Assembly: GCA_038212095.1 (NCBI GenBank)
Contig: JBBQUW010000042.1
Span: 1 to 23,080, forward strand
Direction of reading: 5' to 3'
Length of the DNA: 23,080 nt
Origin: JAICYJ01 sp038212095
GTDB lineage: Bacteria > Actinomycetota > Thermoleophilia > Gaiellales > JAICJC01
This document shows, one piece after another, positions 21,928 to 23,080 of this stretch. Within the stretch, counting starts at the first letter, position 1. The number at the start of each line of letters is the position of its first letter. Made by a program: the position numbers and the translations under genes. The notes under the pieces were generated by a model. It was not told the origin of the DNA and made no database searches. It saw only the letters and a program-made list of their open reading frames with translations.

Positions 21928-22926
21928 ATGAGCGTGCGCGTGGCGATCAACGGGTTCGGCCGCATCGGCCGCAACGTCTTCCGGGCGGCCAGGGATCGCG
22001 GGGCCGGCTTCGAGATCGTGGCGGTCAATGACCTCACGAGCGCCGCGACGCTTGCCCACCTGCTCAAGTACGACTCGGTCCACGGCAGGTATCCGGACGA
22101 GGTCAGCGCCGGCGACGACGGCCTCACGGTGGCCGGCCGCACCGTCGCCGTGCTGTCCGAACGCGACCCGGCGGCGCTGCCATGGGCCGACATGGGTGTC
22201 GAGGTCGTGGTCGAGTCGACCGGCTTCTTCACCAAGCGCGACGGCGCTGCCAAGCACCTCGCGGCCGGCGCCCGAAAGGTCATCATCAGCGCGCCCGCCA
22301 CCGAGCCGGACATCACCTTCTGCATCGGCGTCAACGACCACCTGTACGACCCCGGCAAGCACCATGTGATCTCGAACGCCTCGTGCACCACCAACTGCCT
22401 GGCGCCGATGGCCAAGGTGCTTCTGGACAACTTCGGCATCCAGCGCGGCTACATGACCACCACGCACGCCTACACGAACGACCAGATGATTCTCGACCTG
22501 CCGCACACCGACCTGCGCCGTGCCCGGGCGGCGGCGATCAACACGATTCCGACCTCGACCGGCGCCGCCAAGGCGATCGGCTTCGTCATCCCAGAGCTGA
22601 AGGGCAAGCTCGACGGCATCTCGATGCGGGTGCCGGTGCCGGACGGCTCTGTGACCGACCTGGTAGCGGTGGTCGATCGCGACGTCACGCGGGACGAGGT
22701 CAACCAGGCGTTCGCCGCGGCCGCCGATACCGGCGCCCTTACCGGCATCCTTCAGTACACGTCCGATCCGCTTGTCTCCAGTGACATCGTCGGCAGCTCA
22801 TACAGTTCGATCTTCGACTCCGCACTGACGATGACCAACGGCAACCTGGTCAAGATCGTCGCCTGGTATGACAACGAGTGGGGCTACTCGTGCCGGGTGG
22901 TCGACCTGATCAACAAGATCGCGTAG
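21928..22926 (+). CDS. gap: Glyceraldehyde-3-phosphate dehydrogenase, type I
   Basis: 332 aa. NAD-binding INGFGRIGRN at the N-terminus, VNDL with Asp35 (NAD preference), catalytic Cys153 in SNASCTTNC and His180 in TTTHAYTNDQ, and the C-terminal WYDNEWGYSCRVVDLI. It oxidises glyceraldehyde-3-phosphate with phosphate to 1,3-bisphosphoglycerate in glycolysis, and the reverse in gluconeogenesis. ATG 21928 is preferred over the TTG directly before it; GGGGG lies six to seven bases upstream. The gene is followed at once by pgk, and its expression probably passes through the structured region upstream. Confidence 0.97.
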   Translation: MSVRVAINGFGRIGRNVFRAARDRGAGFEIVAVNDLTSAATLAHLLKYDSVHGRYPDEVSAGDDGLTVAGRTVAVLSERDPAALPWADMGVEVVVESTGFFTKRDGAAKHLAAGARKVIISAPATEPDITFCIGVNDHLYDPGKHHVISNASCTTNCLAPMAKVLLDNFGIQRGYMTTTHAYTNDQMILDLPHTDLRRARAAAINTIPTSTGAAKAIGFVIPELKGKLDGISMRVPVPDGSVTDLVAVVDRDVTRDEVNQAFAAAADTGALTGILQYTSDPLVSSDIVGSSYSSIFDSALTMTNGNLVKIVAWYDNEWGYSCRVVDLINKIA

Positions 22927-22933
22927 CCCTCGC

Positions 22934-23080
22934 GTGCGCAGCGTTCGCGACCTGGACGTCAAGGGCAAGCGCGTGCTTGTGCGCGCCGATCTGAACGTGC
23001 CGCTGGACGGCGGCCGCGTCGCCGACGACACCCGCATCCAGGCGGCGATGCCGACCGTGGAGCTGCTGCTCGAGCGCGGG
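22934..23080 (+). CDS. pgk: Phosphoglycerate kinase (5' part only)
   Basis: 49 codons are visible from GTG 22934, cut by the right edge. VRSVRDLDVKGKRVLVRADLNVPLDGG holds, in two parts, the substrate-binding loop (RADLNVPL, usually RVDFNVPL), then DDTRIQAAMPTVELLLERG. It makes ATP from 1,3-bisphosphoglycerate, the step after gap. Only seven bases separate it from the gap stop and no ribosome site is evident, so translation is probably coupled. Confidence 0.93.
   Translation, partial: MRSVRDLDVKGKRVLVRADLNVPLDGGRVADDTRIQAAMPTVELLLERG

Noticed and set aside
1..23080. CRISPR arrays, rRNA genes and insertion sequences
   Set aside because: No regularly spaced repeats, rRNA signature or transposase motif was seen on either strand.

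Overview
The window is GC-rich bacterial DNA from an actinobacterium-like organism. The evidence is the gene run uvrC-yvcK-whiA-gap-pgk, a ChdC/HemQ-type haem protein, a DUF2277 protein, a DUF6458-like protein and many apparently leaderless genes. A deep-branching actinobacterial class such as Thermoleophilia fits, but that is inference from gene content only.

Bases 1 to about 6420 look like part of an integrated phage-like element lying against the 3' end of a tRNA-Leu(CAG) gene, a classic integration site. Its minus-strand cassette runs, in transcription order: a 61-aa protein, an HK97-fold major capsid protein, a 60-aa protein, a hairpin pair, a 33-aa ORF, a P27-type terminase small subunit, two tandem paralogous small genes, a possible further ORF, a protein of unknown function, a small zinc-ribbon protein, and a DUF3631 ATPase cut by the left edge. 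Many of these overlap by 4 bases and are probably translationally coupled. A plus-strand arm carries a zinc-ribbon/winged-helix regulator, a small zinc-ribbon protein, a near-identical 28-bp direct repeat pair and a DUF6458-like membrane protein. No integrase, portal, prohead protease, large terminase or tail gene lies in the window, so the element is either a capsid-carrying satellite, a remnant, or continues to the left.

Bases 6421 to 15323 are ordinary chromosome: tRNA-Leu, a class III CoA-transferase, a MASE1-PAS-HisKA_3 histidine kinase, a Bcp peroxiredoxin divergent from an MFS transporter, two small membrane proteins, a beta-propeller lipoprotein, DUF2277, a short-chain dehydrogenase and a coproheme decarboxylase/chlorite dismutase family protein.

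Bases 15423 to 17877 hold a tightly overlapped three-gene unit: two TadE-like pseudopilin proteins and a 610-aa protein that joins a TadE/TadG-like N-terminus to an NlpC/P60 peptidase and a hydrophobic C-terminal region. It is the best candidate for an undescribed system here. It is followed by uvrC, yvcK, whiA (no rapZ between uvrC and yvcK), a 224-base intergenic region with strong RNA-folding potential, then gap and the start of pgk.

A pattern running through the window is a TANNNT box ending 6 to 9 bases before the start codon of about ten genes, which predicts leaderless transcripts. The phage structural genes instead have Shine-Dalgarno sites.
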